A DNA stretch of 64,000 bases from Candidatus Thiothrix putei (GCA_029972225.1 CP124756.1:2090001-2154000), one strand, 5' to 3'. Numbered from the stretch's first letter, positions 26,943 through 35,894 are shown. Notes: generated by a model from the letters alone, not told the origin. A program made the numbers and translations.

Positions 26943-29165
26943 ATGCCTGCCAGCTTTCTGTTTGAAGAATTCTCCGGTAAGGGCAGTGGCTTGCGTGATT
27001 GCCGCAGTGAACCGGAAAAACACGATGACTTGTTGAGGGCATTTACCAAATATGAGCGTCTAGTCCTGTTGGGCGAGCCGGGTACGGGTAAGACCTTTTC
27101 CTTGTGGCGTATTGCTGCTGAACAGGCGCGTAAAACATTGGCTGAACCAACTGGCTTATTGCCGGTAATTATCCCGCTCAACCGTTGGACAGATGAAACC
27201 CAGAGCTTGCAGGATTTTGTGCTGAAACAAATGGGCGGTTTGGCTGGGCGTTTTGATGAACTCCGCCGTACCAAGCGTTTATTGCCACTTTTGGATGCCT
27301 TGAATGAAATTCCGTTTGACCAACGCACCACCAAACTGAAGCAGGTTAAGGCGTTCGTTAACCAGCCTGATTTCAAACATTTGCTGCTAACCTGTCGTAA
27401 ACGTGACTACGTGGACAAGCTGGAACAGGATATGGACAGGCTGACGATAGAGCCGCTTGACCCGCCACGTATCCATCGGTTTCTGCACAATTACTTTGCC
27501 TATTTTGAGCAACAGCGCCCCGGTGAGTTTGAGACTGACATGGCAGAGAAGCTGTTTTGGCAGTTGGCGGGTGGTGAGCCAGTGAAACAAACGTGGGAAC
27601 GTTGGCAGCAACAGGGGAAAGGTACCCACTGGCATGATTTCTGGGAGATGAAAGCAATCCCGGAAGATTGGGCGAGTGAAACACGCTGGTCGGATCGGTA
27701 TAGAAAGCAGCAACTGGATGACCCGCGTAGCTTGTTGAAACTGGCAGCAAACCCTTACTTGTTGTTCCTGATCACCACCCTCTATGCCCGTTATCGAGAA
27801 TTGCCCCGCAGCCGTATTGATTTGTTTGGGCGGTTTGTCAAAGTGTTGCTTGAGCGCGAGGAAGTTGAGAAGGCTAAATGCCGCGAATACATCCCCAAGC
27901 GTGAGGAAATGCTTCAGGAACTGAAACAGCTTGCTTGGCAATTGCAAAGCCGTACTGGGGATTTGAAGGAGGCACGTACTGTTCTGCAACGTGTCGAAGC
28001 GGTGCAGACTATGTCTGAACCACGCTTGGAATTTGCGGCTGCTGCCAGTCTTTTGGAGTTGACCCATAATGCGGTGCGTTTTTCTCACCAGTTACTACAG
28101 GAGTTTTTCACTGCCCAGCGTTTTAAAGAGGAGCGTGAGGCGGGGCGGAAAGCCTGTGAAATCTGGTCTGCTGATAGTTGGTGGGAGCCAAAAGGTTGGG
28201 AAGAAGCGGCAAGATTGGCGGCGGAATACGAAGCTGCCCCTGTGTCTTTTTTGCAATGGCTGGCGCTGGCAAACCCCAAGTTGGCAGCGGAAATTGCCCG
28301 CGATCAGCAACTGCCTGATGCATTGAGTGGATTCCGTGATCAATGGCAACGTGCTATCACTGACATTAAGCAATATCCGAATCACCATGAACGTCATGCG
28401 ATCAGTACGGCTTTGGCATGGTTGGATTGGGATAATCGCCCCGGTGTTGGTTTGAATGTACGGGGTTTGCCTGATATTGATTGGGTAGAAATTCCCGCAG
28501 GCGAATTCACCTATCAGGATGGCGAACATTTGTCTTTGCCGACCTACAAAATGAGCCGCTACCCGGTCACAAACGCCCAGTTTCAGGTATTTGTGGCGGA
28601 TGGTGGTTACGAAAATGATGAATGGTGGGAAGGGCTGCAAAAACCGGATTCTTTGCCAAATCATAGCTGGACAGAAGGAAACCGTCCGGTGGAGCGTGTT
28701 GACTGGTATGAATCCATCGCCTTCTGCCGCTGGTTATCTGCCAAAACTAATCAAGAAATCCGTTTGCCTACAGAACAGGAATGGGAAAAAGCCGCACGGG
28801 GTACGGATGGTCGGGAATACCCGTGGGGTAATGGCTACAAAACAGGTTATGCGAATATCAATGAAACTTTGGATAAAGTAGGTGAATACAACTTACAGGA
28901 AACTTCTGCTGTTGGTATTTACCCTCAAGGTCAGTCACCCTACGGTCTGATGGATATGTCCGGGAACGTCTGGGAATGGTGTCTCAACAAGTACGAAGAA
29001 CCTTCAATGATTACCCCCGACCTTTCCGGCGGTGTTCGTGTGGTTCGGGGCGGCGCGTGGAGCTTCAATACAGGGAGTTGCCGCTCTTCTTTTCGCTATC
29101 TTAGGCATCCAGTCGATCGTTACTTCAGTCGGGGTTTTCGGTTGTTGTGTTGTTTTCCCCATTGA
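26943..29165 (+). pseudogene. SEFIR-NACHT-FGE DGR target protein, NACHT and FGE/C-lectin fragment
   Basis: This is the distal 740 codons of the split gene. A NACHT-type STAND NTPase opens it: Walker A RLVLLGEPGTGKTFSLWRIA, Walker B LLPLLDALNEIPFD and a helical region to about residue 470. An FGE-sulfatase/SUMF1 C-type-lectin fold follows (about 515-740: WVEIPAGEFTYQDG, LPTEQEWEKAARG, YGLMDMSGNVWEWC, VRVVRGGAWSF). The last 45 codons are the DGR variable repeat, so the binding surface is diversified. The reconstructed protein links a variable ligand-binding tail through a NACHT switch to a SEFIR effector. The in-frame ATG at 26943 lies in the target duplication and has no ribosome-binding site. 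Confidence 0.88.
29028..29163 (+). repeat. DGR variable repeat (VR)
   Basis: These 136 bases at the 3' end of the target gene match the template repeat (30725 down to 30590, minus strand) except at 15 positions, all A in the template: seven A to T, seven... counted as A to T, A to G and one A to C. Thirteen codons differ, mostly AAY codons (for example AAC to AGC, TTC and TAC), and all but CCA to CCC change the amino acid. The repeat ends just before the TGA stop. Confidence 0.95.
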
Positions 29166-29193
29166 TCACTGATTTACTGATCACTGAACCCCT

Positions 29194-29224
29194 GTCAGCC
29201 GCGTAGCGGCTGACGATTTTTTTT
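29194..29224. terminator. Hairpin downstream of VR: DGR hairpin and/or intrinsic terminator
   Basis: A perfect 9-bp stem (29194-29202 with 29206-29214) with a 3-base loop lies 30 bp after the VR and is followed by eight T (29217-29224). DGRs often have such a hairpin or cruciform just downstream of VR that aids target recognition; the T-run also makes it a plausible terminator. Two copies of TGATCACTGA (29163-29172 and 29178-29187) lie between it and the VR. Confidence 0.7.
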
Positions 29225-30098
29225 CACCACCTGAACTGCTTTAGCATGTGCTTTCTTAATCCCCATGAATCGGCATAACGGACGTGGCTGATCCAGCCCT
29301 GTACGCTGGCATCGAATTCAGCGAAGCTGATGTTGCCTTGTCGCCAATCAGTAAACCGTTCGCCCAATCGCCGCGAGGCTTCAACGACTTTGCGTGATTT
29401 CAAACGCCGATGCGTCGGGTAAACCACAAACCCTAACCACGGAATGCCCGCATCACACTGCATCACCTGCGCGGATTCTTCATGTACCCGCAGCCGCAAT
29501 TGTGCCAGTCGATCCAGCACTTGAGCTTTCCACTCCCACAATTCCCGCTTGCTGTCAGAGAACAACGCAAAATCATCGACGTACCTCACATAGCCTTGGC
29601 ACGACAAGCCGCGCTCTCAATGTGGCGGCAGAGAAAATCATAAAGAATTTGGTGATCCAGTGACGGGAAGTGTTTCACAATATCCAACCGCAGCACATAA
29701 CGGTATTGTCGGCTAAACTGTTGGAAACGCTCCACCGCCCGGTGTGTGCCTTTGCCCACCCGGTTGGCGTAGCTGTCGGGGATAAAGCGCCGCTCAAAAA
29801 ATGGCTCGATCACATTGCACAAGGCGTGATGTACCACCCGGTCACGGAACGGTGCGGCACTGATCTTGCGCCGTTTGGGTTCGTGGATGTAAAAGTGGGT
29901 GTATGCGCCGGGTTGGTACGTGCCGCTTAACAAATCTGCTTTCAGTGCCAGCAGCTTGTCAGCTACCTGATGCTCAAACGTTGCCACCGCTTGAGTGCTA
30001 CGCTTGCCCCGCGCTGCCTGCTGCCACGCTTGCAGCAGGTTTTCCCACTGGACGATTTCCGCAAAGCGGATAGAGGATGCTGGTATGAGTGATGACAT
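29224..30098 (-). pseudogene. DGR reverse transcriptase with internal deletion and frameshift
   Basis: The N-terminal frame from the ATG at 30098 (AGGA ribosome-binding site eight bases upstream) reads [20 protein letters not shown], then [17 protein letters not shown] with the first catalytic Asp. It runs out of frame after [10 protein letters not shown] second frame takes over near 29607 with [20 protein letters not shown] (the catalytic YVDD) and ends at 29224 with typical DGR-RT C-terminal motifs ([18 protein letters not shown]). The region that should carry the GLPIGNLTSQ-type block, about 60-75 residues, is missing. The enzyme is therefore probably dead although both catalytic motifs remain. 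Confidence 0.88.
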
Positions 30099-30432
30099 GG
30101 TAATCCTGACCAAAACCTTCAATATGCTCGAATGGTTGCTACCCAAAGCCGAACGCTTCCCGCGAGTGTACCGTTTCACCGTCACCCAGCGGATGATGGA
30201 TGCCGCGCTCGACTTTCAGGATACCCTGTTCGCCGCCCAAAGCAGCCGTGGGCAAAATCGTATCGACCAACTCCAGCAATGCGATGCTGCCCTCAACCGT
30301 TTGCGCCTTTACCTGCGGCTGGCTTTCGATTGGCAATGGCTCAACAGCGGGCAATACGAACATATCAGCACAATGGTTGCCGAACTGGGGCGTTTGCTCG
30401 GCGGCTGGATGAAACAGGCAGGAAAAAGGTGA
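30085..30432 (+). CDS. avd: DGR accessory variability determinant (Avd-like)
   Basis: This 115-aa all-helical basic protein has the Avd pattern: [20 protein letters not shown], a long central helix ([11 protein letters not shown]), [14 protein letters not shown] and the C-terminal motif [13 protein letters not shown]. Avd forms a pentameric four-helix-bundle barrel that binds the RT and template RNA and is needed for mutagenic retrohoming. Its ATG overlaps the 5' end of the RT gene by 14 bases on the opposite strand. It lies between RT and TR, antisense to the expected TR-RT transcript, which is unusual. The frame is intact. Confidence 0.85.
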   Translation: MSDDMVILTKTFNMLEWLLPKAERFPRVYRFTVTQRMMDAALDFQDTLFAAQSSRGQNRIDQLQQCDAALNRLRLYLRLAFDWQWLNSGQYEHISTMVAELGRLLGGWMKQAGKR

Positions 30433-30462
30433 GGCATTCCGGGAACGAATCCAAGGAATGCC
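30433..30462 (+). terminator. Hairpin just after the Avd gene
   Basis: An 8-bp inverted repeat (30433-30440 with 30455-30462) follows the Avd stop directly. There is no strong T-run, so it is a weak terminator candidate. Confidence 0.4.
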
Positions 30463-30589
30463 CCGTTTCAGTATGCGCCTGACAGCGTGCAAGCCTGTGC
30501 AGACCGGACAAACCCGCGCCATTTATCAACCTTCCAGCGCATTCCGCCAACCGTAATCAGCGCAACCTGTCAATCTGAAAAGCTGGGGA

Positions 30590-30725
30590 AATGTGGAAAA
30601 CAACACAACAACCGAAAACCCTGATTGTTGTTACGATTGTCTGGATGCCTATGATTGCGAAAAGAAGAGCGGCAATTCTCTGTATTGTTGTTCCACGCGC
30701 CGCCCCGAACCACACGAACACCGCC
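30590..30725 (-). repeat. DGR template repeat (TR)
   Basis: Read on the minus strand, this non-coding 136-base stretch is the template for the variable repeat at 29028-29163. It is rich in AAC and AAT codon-phase positions where the VR differs. It is co-directional with the RT gene but separated from it by the antisense Avd gene. It lies in the 455-base gene-free gap between Avd and the CitE-like gene. Confidence 0.94.
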
Positions 30726-30786
30726 ATTTTACCGGGTTGCCCGACCCCGAAGGGTAATAGGAGTGTAGCAAAAGTACCGCTTCTTT

Positions 30787-30808
30787 GTAGGAGCCAGCCC
30801 TGCTGGCG
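30787..30808. repeat. REP-like short palindrome
   Basis: GCCAGC (30793-30798) and GCTGGC (30802-30807) form a compact stem in the context TGTAGGAGCCAGCCCTGCTG. This resembles the GTAGGAGC-type repetitive extragenic palindromes of gammaproteobacteria. Only one copy is in the window. Confidence 0.4.
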
Positions 30809-30887
30809 ATTCTTTCTCTTGAGATCCTGACAAATACAAGACTTATTACCCGCACCTTAAATTAATAACGCCAAAAACAGAAGAGCA

Positions 30888-31841
30888 TTAATAAAGTGCC
30901 GCACACTCTTTCTCCATCCCCTCATCCACCGCCACCGCGTGCAAATGGCAGCCAAAATGCTTGGCACGTTCCATCACTTGCACTGCCCAATGGTGATGCG
31001 TCGCGGGTTCGCACATCGCGCCTTCAAACTGGAACACCGCAGGCATGGCATCATCCAAAATCCGCAACGCTGCTTCGTAATCACGGCTATCCACTTTCAA
31101 CGCCTGATGGATCACCGCAATCTGGCTGGGGTGAATCACGGTTTTGCCCACCAAGCCGTGCAGCAAATCACGCTGGAATTCGGCTTGCAAGATGGTGTGA
31201 TCTTGAAAATATTCAAACACGGGCGCGGTCAAGTGAAAACCTGCCGGAACAAAATGCGTCACCAGCATCGCCACCACATACCCCAACGGGCCATCGTACA
31301 ACGTGTGTGCATGGTGAGTACGCAAGCGCAAGCACGACAGCAAATCGTTACCGCCAATCCGCAACGCCAATATCCGCGATTTAATTCCATCATCTTGCAA
31401 GCGCTCGCACAATTCGCGCACTGCCATCGCATCCAATACTTGCGCGGTTTCCAGCGTGGGCATAAACAGCAAATGCGCGGGTGCGGCTTGCACCACTGTA
31501 TACCACGCCGCAAACGACTGGTTATCAAACTTGGGCAGCACGAAGCCGTCAATGCACTCAATGCCTTGCATCGCCAATAATTGATGCGCCATCTGCGGAT
31601 GACGGGGACGAATAAATACCAGCGGTACGCCGCGCTCTTGCCCGCGCAGTTCGTGCAAACAGTGTTGCAAATTGCGTAAGCTGGCAGCGACTTCATCCTC
31701 ACGCACTGCGTCTTCGAGGCAAATCACCATCGAGCGTAGATCAGGGATTTTCTGCCGTAAAATCACCTCCAGCAAATCGGGACGTGTTGCTGGCATGTAT
31801 AAGGTTGCGCCTAACTGATAAGGGGAAATTCGTGTGGTCAT
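30888..31841 (-). CDS. HpcH/HpaI aldolase / citrate-lyase beta-like protein of the Ter cluster
   Basis: This 317-aa CitE-like TIM-barrel protein shows SMVICLEDAVREDEV (metal/acyl-binding region), VFIRPRHPQM, DGFVLPKFDN, LLFMPTLETAQ and GKTVIHPSQIAVIHQAL. Members cleave or form C-C bonds of acyl-CoA or keto acids. In Ter-type clusters this family sits with PRTase, HAD, StiP and ATP-grasp genes in a predicted pathway for a nucleoside-like or related metabolite. It is last in the minus-strand operon and overlaps the StiP gene by 4 bases (ATGA). The substrate is unknown. Confidence 0.8.
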   Translation of the reverse strand: MTTRISPYQLGATLYMPATRPDLLEVILRQKIPDLRSMVICLEDAVREDEVAASLRNLQHCLHELRGQERGVPLVFIRPRHPQMAHQLLAMQGIECIDGFVLPKFDNQSFAAWYTVVQAAPAHLLFMPTLETAQVLDAMAVRELCERLQDDGIKSRILALRIGGNDLLSCLRLRTHHAHTLYDGPLGYVVAMLVTHFVPAGFHLTAPVFEYFQDHTILQAEFQRDLLHGLVGKTVIHPSQIAVIHQALKVDSRDYEAALRILDDAMPAVFQFEGAMCEPATHHHWAVQVMERAKHFGCHLHAVAVDEGMEKECAALY

Positions 31842-32911
31842 GTGGTTTTCTTGATTATGGTTATCGCACGGTATGGCGCAAGCCCATCCCCAACCGCTTG
31901 CAGGGGAATCCCCCGCGCTTCGGCAAGATGGCGTAATAAGCGGATATTCGGGTCATCGAGGCGCTGCACCAGAATGTGTTCTGGCACGCGCCGCATGACC
32001 GCACGGGTGGCTTCCGCAATCCCCGGTTTCAAGCGGTTAAGGTTGGTAATATCATAAGTCTCAACCAGTTGTGCAATCGTAGCTTGTGATTGCACCAGCA
32101 ACGTATGGCGGAATGTATCCGCCCAATCCGCCGCAGTGACACCCTGTTGACGACGACGGCAAGCATCCACGGTATCGACGAACCACTGGCTAACATCGTA
32201 TTCCGCCAAATGCGCGTAATTGACGCAAGCGTGCCAGCCGCCATCCTCACGTAAAATCGAGCGCGACACCAAGCCGGAAACGGTCGAGCCTAAAACGCCA
32301 AACGGAATCAGCCAATCTTCGCCGGATGCTGACAGCCATGCTTTGCCGGTCGGGTCAGCCAAGACCACCAAGGGAATGTCGCCATCAGGGTAACGTTTCC
32401 CCAGCGAACGTTGCAATTCGCCATGAATCGCCCCTTTGCCGACCCAGCCATCCACCCACACCAGATCAGCGAACGCATGGCGTTGCTCAATCCAAGCCAC
32501 CGCCGCTTGGTCGATGCCTTTGTCCCGCACAATGCTGATGCCGTAATGCTCACTTTCTACCCCCAACTCACGCAAGGCACGCACCAGCAATACGCCCAAC
32601 GGCACACCCGCCCGCACGAAACTGACCAGCACAATCGGGCGGTTTGGGCGACGTTGCAGCAAGGCCAGTGCCAAGGCTTGCACTTCGCGGGCAAGGCGTT
32701 CTAGCCCATCGTCCAGTGCTTGCTGGAACAAGGTTTGATGCGCGGCGGAGGGCGGTGATTCCAGCGTCAGCATTTCGGAATAATGGCGTTGCCCGCTTTG
32801 AATCAGGCGTTCCTTTTCCTCCACCGGCGTGGTTTCCATGACGATTTGCCGCAACAAAAACGTGACATCGCTGGCAGCATACGAGCCGTGAAAACCGTGG
32901 GTTGCGCTCAT
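31838..32911 (-). CDS. StiP/PRTase_1 domain protein with PELOTA-like C-terminus
   Basis: About 357 aa. The N-terminal region (residues about 10-260) has VLVSFVRAGVPLGVLLVRAL and YGISIVRDKGID, a phosphoribosyltransferase-like fold annotated as StiP. The C-terminal 90 residues resemble a PELOTA RNA-binding domain (MRRVPEHILVQRLDDPNIRL). I start it at the ATG at 32911 because it overlaps the HAD stop as ATGA; an ATG five codons earlier is possible. The family is a regular partner of Ter proteins. Its biochemical function is not established, and the protease label in databases should be treated with caution. Confidence 0.78.
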   Translation of the reverse strand: MSATHGFHGSYAASDVTFLLRQIVMETTPVEEKERLIQSGQRHYSEMLTLESPPSAAHQTLFQQALDDGLERLAREVQALALALLQRRPNRPIVLVSFVRAGVPLGVLLVRALRELGVESEHYGISIVRDKGIDQAAVAWIEQRHAFADLVWVDGWVGKGAIHGELQRSLGKRYPDGDIPLVVLADPTGKAWLSASGEDWLIPFGVLGSTVSGLVSRSILREDGGWHACVNYAHLAEYDVSQWFVDTVDACRRRQQGVTAADWADTFRHTLLVQSQATIAQLVETYDITNLNRLKPGIAEATRAVMRRVPEHILVQRLDDPNIRLLRHLAEARGIPLQAVGDGLAPYRAITIIKKTT

Positions 32912-33642
32912 GGTAACTGCCTGCAAATTTGTGTGTTCGGCGGGAACGCAGCGAAGTCACACAAGCGCATAAAGCCCAAATCGGACACGCTATCACCCAT
33001 GCCGAATACTGGAGTACGCCCGTGTTCAGCCGTATGCCGCCGCAGAATTTCTGCCGCCGCTGCGCGTTTATTGACGAAATCGGGCAGCAGTGCGAGGTTG
33101 TTGCCATTCATGTGGGTGTAGAAGCCTTGCAAGTTAAGGGTTTCACGTAAGTTGTGCAGCAGTTGCTGGAGGTCTGCGGTGCTGGCGGTATTGCTCTTGA
33201 TCACCAGATACGCAGCGGTGTCTTCTACCGATTCCAACCAGCCGCGTAAAGATAACCCCAGCGTTTCACCGATTTGCAGCGCGGTTGCCAGCATTTCTGG
33301 TAAGCGTTCCTGGTAAGCGGCAAGCTGCGGTTGGATGTGCGAATGCCAGTCGGGGTCAAGCGTGCCATCCGCTTGCAGAATCGCTGCGCCGTGAACGCAT
33401 ACCGCACCGTGTTGGAAGGGCAGGTGGACACGTTTAAAGGAGGCAATTCCCCGCGCCGTCACCGGAATCACGGTCATGCAGTCCAGCGCCCAGTGGATGA
33501 AATCCTGTTGCCAGGGGTGCATAAAGCTCCCGCTGTCGCTGGTTTTGCCTTGCGCGGCGGGGATTTTATCCGCATTCGCTGGCATTTTGCGGGCAGTCTG
33601 GAACAGCGTGTCATCCAAATCGGTGAGTAATAAGGGCTTCAC
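32908..33642 (-). CDS. HAD-superfamily hydrolase of the Ter cluster
   Basis: The 244-aa protein has the HAD nucleophile motif LLTDLDDTLF (Asp 7 and Asp 9), motif II in VIPVTARGI, and a C-terminal GMGDSVSDLGFM metal-binding motif. It is likely a phosphatase of the sucrose-phosphatase-like (Cof/C2-cap) branch. It overlaps both neighbours by ATGA: the PRTase/TRSP gene upstream and the StiP gene downstream. It is therefore co-translated in the Ter-associated biosynthetic operon. The substrate is not deducible. Confidence 0.82.
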   Translation of the reverse strand: MKPLLLTDLDDTLFQTARKMPANADKIPAAQGKTSDSGSFMHPWQQDFIHWALDCMTVIPVTARGIASFKRVHLPFQHGAVCVHGAAILQADGTLDPDWHSHIQPQLAAYQERLPEMLATALQIGETLGLSLRGWLESVEDTAAYLVIKSNTASTADLQQLLHNLRETLNLQGFYTHMNGNNLALLPDFVNKRAAAAEILRRHTAEHGRTPVFGMGDSVSDLGFMRLCDFAAFPPNTQICRQLP

Positions 33643-34739
33643 GGGTAGAACTCCAAACAGGTGGGGTTCAAGGCGGTGATCAGCTCTTTATCCAGCAAAT
33701 GTGCGGGTGGTTCGCTGCACAGCAGAATACGGTCGTAATTTTCAGGCACGACGTTGTAGAGGAAGTTGGGGATGCCTTGCCCGTAATTGTCGTGCAAGCA
33801 ATAGCGGTGCTGGATGCTGTGACCTAAGGCAATCGGCGAGCGGGTGGTGGCGCTGAAATGCACGGTTGCGCCTTGCTGTTCGAGGTATTCCGCCAGCAGG
33901 TACGGAGGCCAAACAAATTCGCCTGTGCCGAGGACGAGGATGCGTTCGCCGGGCGTGACATTTATGTTGAAGGTAGAAACCCGATGTTTACGCACGCCCA
34001 ACCGTCCCCAATCATTGGCAGGATTAGCGTGCCATTCGCCCGTACCCAAAACATCGACTTGCGGCATTTCGGGTGGGGGCGCGTCATTGGCTTGCCAGTT
34101 CCAATGCCCAGACAGCAGTGAAACGGCAATAGCGCGTTCTCCCAGACGTTCGGCGGCAGCACCGCCCGACCAGTCGGTAAGAGTCGCAGCAACGATGTGT
34201 TCAAACTGATCCAGCCCGGCGCGTTGCAAGGCTTCCAGCAAATTGGCGAACGTTTTGCCGGTGGAGGCTTCGTCATCGACCAACACTAAAGTACGTGCTG
34301 TGCGCAGCAATTCGACATCGGCGGCGTGTTGCGGCAGGTGTAGCACTTGTTGGGTGGCGTGGCTGTGTTCTTCGCGGAATTCGACCAGAATCGGCAAGTC
34401 CAGCGGGTGGCGCGTGGTGCAAAGGTAGAGCGTGTCGTCACGGCTGCGGCTGAGGGCTTGTTGAACCCCTGCGCCCATAGCAATCGCGGTTTCTGCCATG
34501 CCAATGACCACGACCGGCCCCGGCAAATCAGCGGGGATTTGCGCGGCAAGGGTATCTGTGGCCTTGCGCATGACCGCTGGCGAGACCGGAATGTGCCTGC
34601 CCAACACTTTGGATACAAACAAAAAAGCGCGTTTCGGGTTGCGACGTTGCGCAAAGCCGAAGAGTTCATCCGGCGAGTGCGTGCCAGATTCGATGGTCAG
34701 GTTGAGCGTGCCCTGTTCGAGAGCGACATTGATTTGCAT
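33639..34739 (-). CDS. Phosphoribosyltransferase with TRSP domain
   Basis: About 366 aa. A PRTase domain spans about residues 40-210 with GPVVVIGMAETAIAMG and the PRPP-binding loop LVLVDDEASTGKT. The C-terminal TRSP domain carries the naming motif in SATTRSPIALGHSI. It probably makes a ribosylated intermediate for the Ter pathway. I start at the ATG at 34739; a TTG two codons upstream is also open. First gene of the four-gene minus-strand operon PRTase-HAD-StiP-CitE, and 21 bases downstream of the TerD-protease gene. Confidence 0.82.
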   Translation of the reverse strand: MQINVALEQGTLNLTIESGTHSPDELFGFAQRRNPKRAFLFVSKVLGRHIPVSPAVMRKATDTLAAQIPADLPGPVVVIGMAETAIAMGAGVQQALSRSRDDTLYLCTTRHPLDLPILVEFREEHSHATQQVLHLPQHAADVELLRTARTLVLVDDEASTGKTFANLLEALQRAGLDQFEHIVAATLTDWSGGAAAERLGERAIAVSLLSGHWNWQANDAPPPEMPQVDVLGTGEWHANPANDWGRLGVRKHRVSTFNINVTPGERILVLGTGEFVWPPYLLAEYLEQQGATVHFSATTRSPIALGHSIQHRYCLHDNYGQGIPNFLYNVVPENYDRILLCSEPPAHLLDKELITALNPTCLEFYP

Positions 34740-34760
34740 GAACAATCCATTGGTGGTTAT

Positions 34761-35894
34761 TTAGCTGGCGCATTCTACACGCCAGATGGCGTTTTGGGTT
34801 TGCGTCACCATTTGCGCGGCTGACAGCGTTTGCGTGCTGCTTTGCAAAGCGTATTGGATATTAGCCGCTTCCATTAATGCAATCGCCAAACTGTGACGGA
34901 TGGCAAAATTCATGTTCTGCGCGTGCGTAAACGTGGACGACACCACGCCCAACACTGCGCCCGTTTCATCCAGCAAGGGACTACCGCTGGAACCGGGTTG
35001 AATGGGGGCAGTGAATTGCAGTAAGCGAATGTCGTTGTGCGCCCCAAACAAGCCGGAAATAACGCCTTGCGTGACTTGAATGCCGCTGCCCATCAAGCCT
35101 GCCAGCGGATAGCCCAGCGTGGTGATGCTTTGCGCCAAACCGACGCCGCTGCTGCGGAACGGGAGCGGTTGCAGATGACTCGGTGTTGCTACCCGCAACA
35201 AGGCAAGGTCGTTGGTACTGTCGCTGATAATCGGTTCGGCATCGAGATTGCCTTGCAGCGAACTCAAGCGGATACGGCTTGCACCGTCTGCCACATGCGC
35301 GTTGGTCATGAACACATTGGGGGCGACCAGAAACGCTGTGCCTGTCCAATTACCGGGCTGGCGTTCGGGGTTGTTTGGGGTGTTGAAGGGTGAGCTTTCA
35401 TCCACCTCCATGCCCATTCTGCGCCCCAAGGCGGCAAGCCCGTAGGCGGAGGTTTCTGCCAGAGCACGTACTTTCCATTGCCCCGCTCGTTGGTAAAATT
35501 CGGCGGCAATCAGCGCGGAGGCTTGCATGTCCCCCAGTGCAATGGTGTGGCTGAAAACGTCATCCATTTGCACACTGACAGTGCTGCCAACATTCACCGG
35601 CCCGCGTGCGCCGTAGCGGTACAGCACTACGCACAAGCGCGTAATGTTGGGATTGGATAACACGCTGGTATCCAATGTCAGGGTGTAACTTGTGCCTGCG
35701 TCATTCAGCTTTGCACTTGCCCATTCGGTGGCATTGGCATGAGCTAATTGCGGGGCAGTAACTAATTGTTTTGCCTCATTGACAGGCAACACTGCCAGCC
35801 CTAAATCATGGCGGATGTCGTGCGGAAACGTGATGGCGACTGTCCAGCGATTGCCGTTCAGTGGCAGGTTTGCTCCTGCGGGTAAATTCATCAT
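34761..35894 (-). CDS. TerD domain fused to trypsin-like serine protease
   Basis: The 377-aa protein has an N-terminal TerD-like beta-sandwich (residues about 5-165: ITRLCVVLYRYGARGPVNVG, AALIAAEFYQRAGQWKVRAL-type end). The C-terminal half (about 180-350) is a trypsin-fold protease with the triad H200 (MTNAHVADG), D229 (STNDLALLRV) and S303 (QPGSSGSPLLD). No signal peptide is seen, so it should be cytoplasmic. Fusions of Ter sensory domains to proteases suggest Ca-dependent or stress-triggered proteolysis. It is co-directional with the biosynthetic operon and may be its first gene. Confidence 0.82.
   Translation of the reverse strand: MMNLPAGANLPLNGNRWTVAITFPHDIRHDLGLAVLPVNEAKQLVTAPQLAHANATEWASAKLNDAGTSYTLTLDTSVLSNPNITRLCVVLYRYGARGPVNVGSTVSVQMDDVFSHTIALGDMQASALIAAEFYQRAGQWKVRALAETSAYGLAALGRRMGMEVDESSPFNTPNNPERQPGNWTGTAFLVAPNVFMTNAHVADGASRIRLSSLQGNLDAEPIISDSTNDLALLRVATPSHLQPLPFRSSGVGLAQSITTLGYPLAGLMGSGIQVTQGVISGLFGAHNDIRLLQFTAPIQPGSSGSPLLDETGAVLGVVSSTFTHAQNMNFAIRHSLAIALMEAANIQYALQSSTQTLSAAQMVTQTQNAIWRVECAS

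Larger units (their letters stand above)
23730..30725. other. Diversity-generating retroelement (DGR) locus, disrupted
   Basis: The components are the variable protein gene (23730-24376 plus 26948-29165, plus strand), its variable repeat (29028-29163), a downstream hairpin (29194-29214), a reverse transcriptase (29224-30098, minus), Avd (30085-30432, plus) and the template repeat (30590-30725, minus). All 15 template/variable differences fall on template adenines, the DGR signature. The target gene is split by ISKra4 and the RT has lost internal blocks, so the locus is probably no longer active in cis. The antisense position of Avd is unlike the usual co-directional order. Confidence 0.9.

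Noticed and set aside
26465..26965. 166-aa plus-strand frame across the ISKra4 right end
   Set aside because: It is antisense to the first ISKra4 transposase frame and runs over the IS terminus; the same shadow appears in copy 1.
29163..29187. Two TGATCACTGA repeats as the start of a CRISPR array
   Set aside because: There are only two short copies with a 5-base spacing between a DGR VR and a hairpin, and no further repeats. No CRISPR array or cas gene was seen anywhere in the window.
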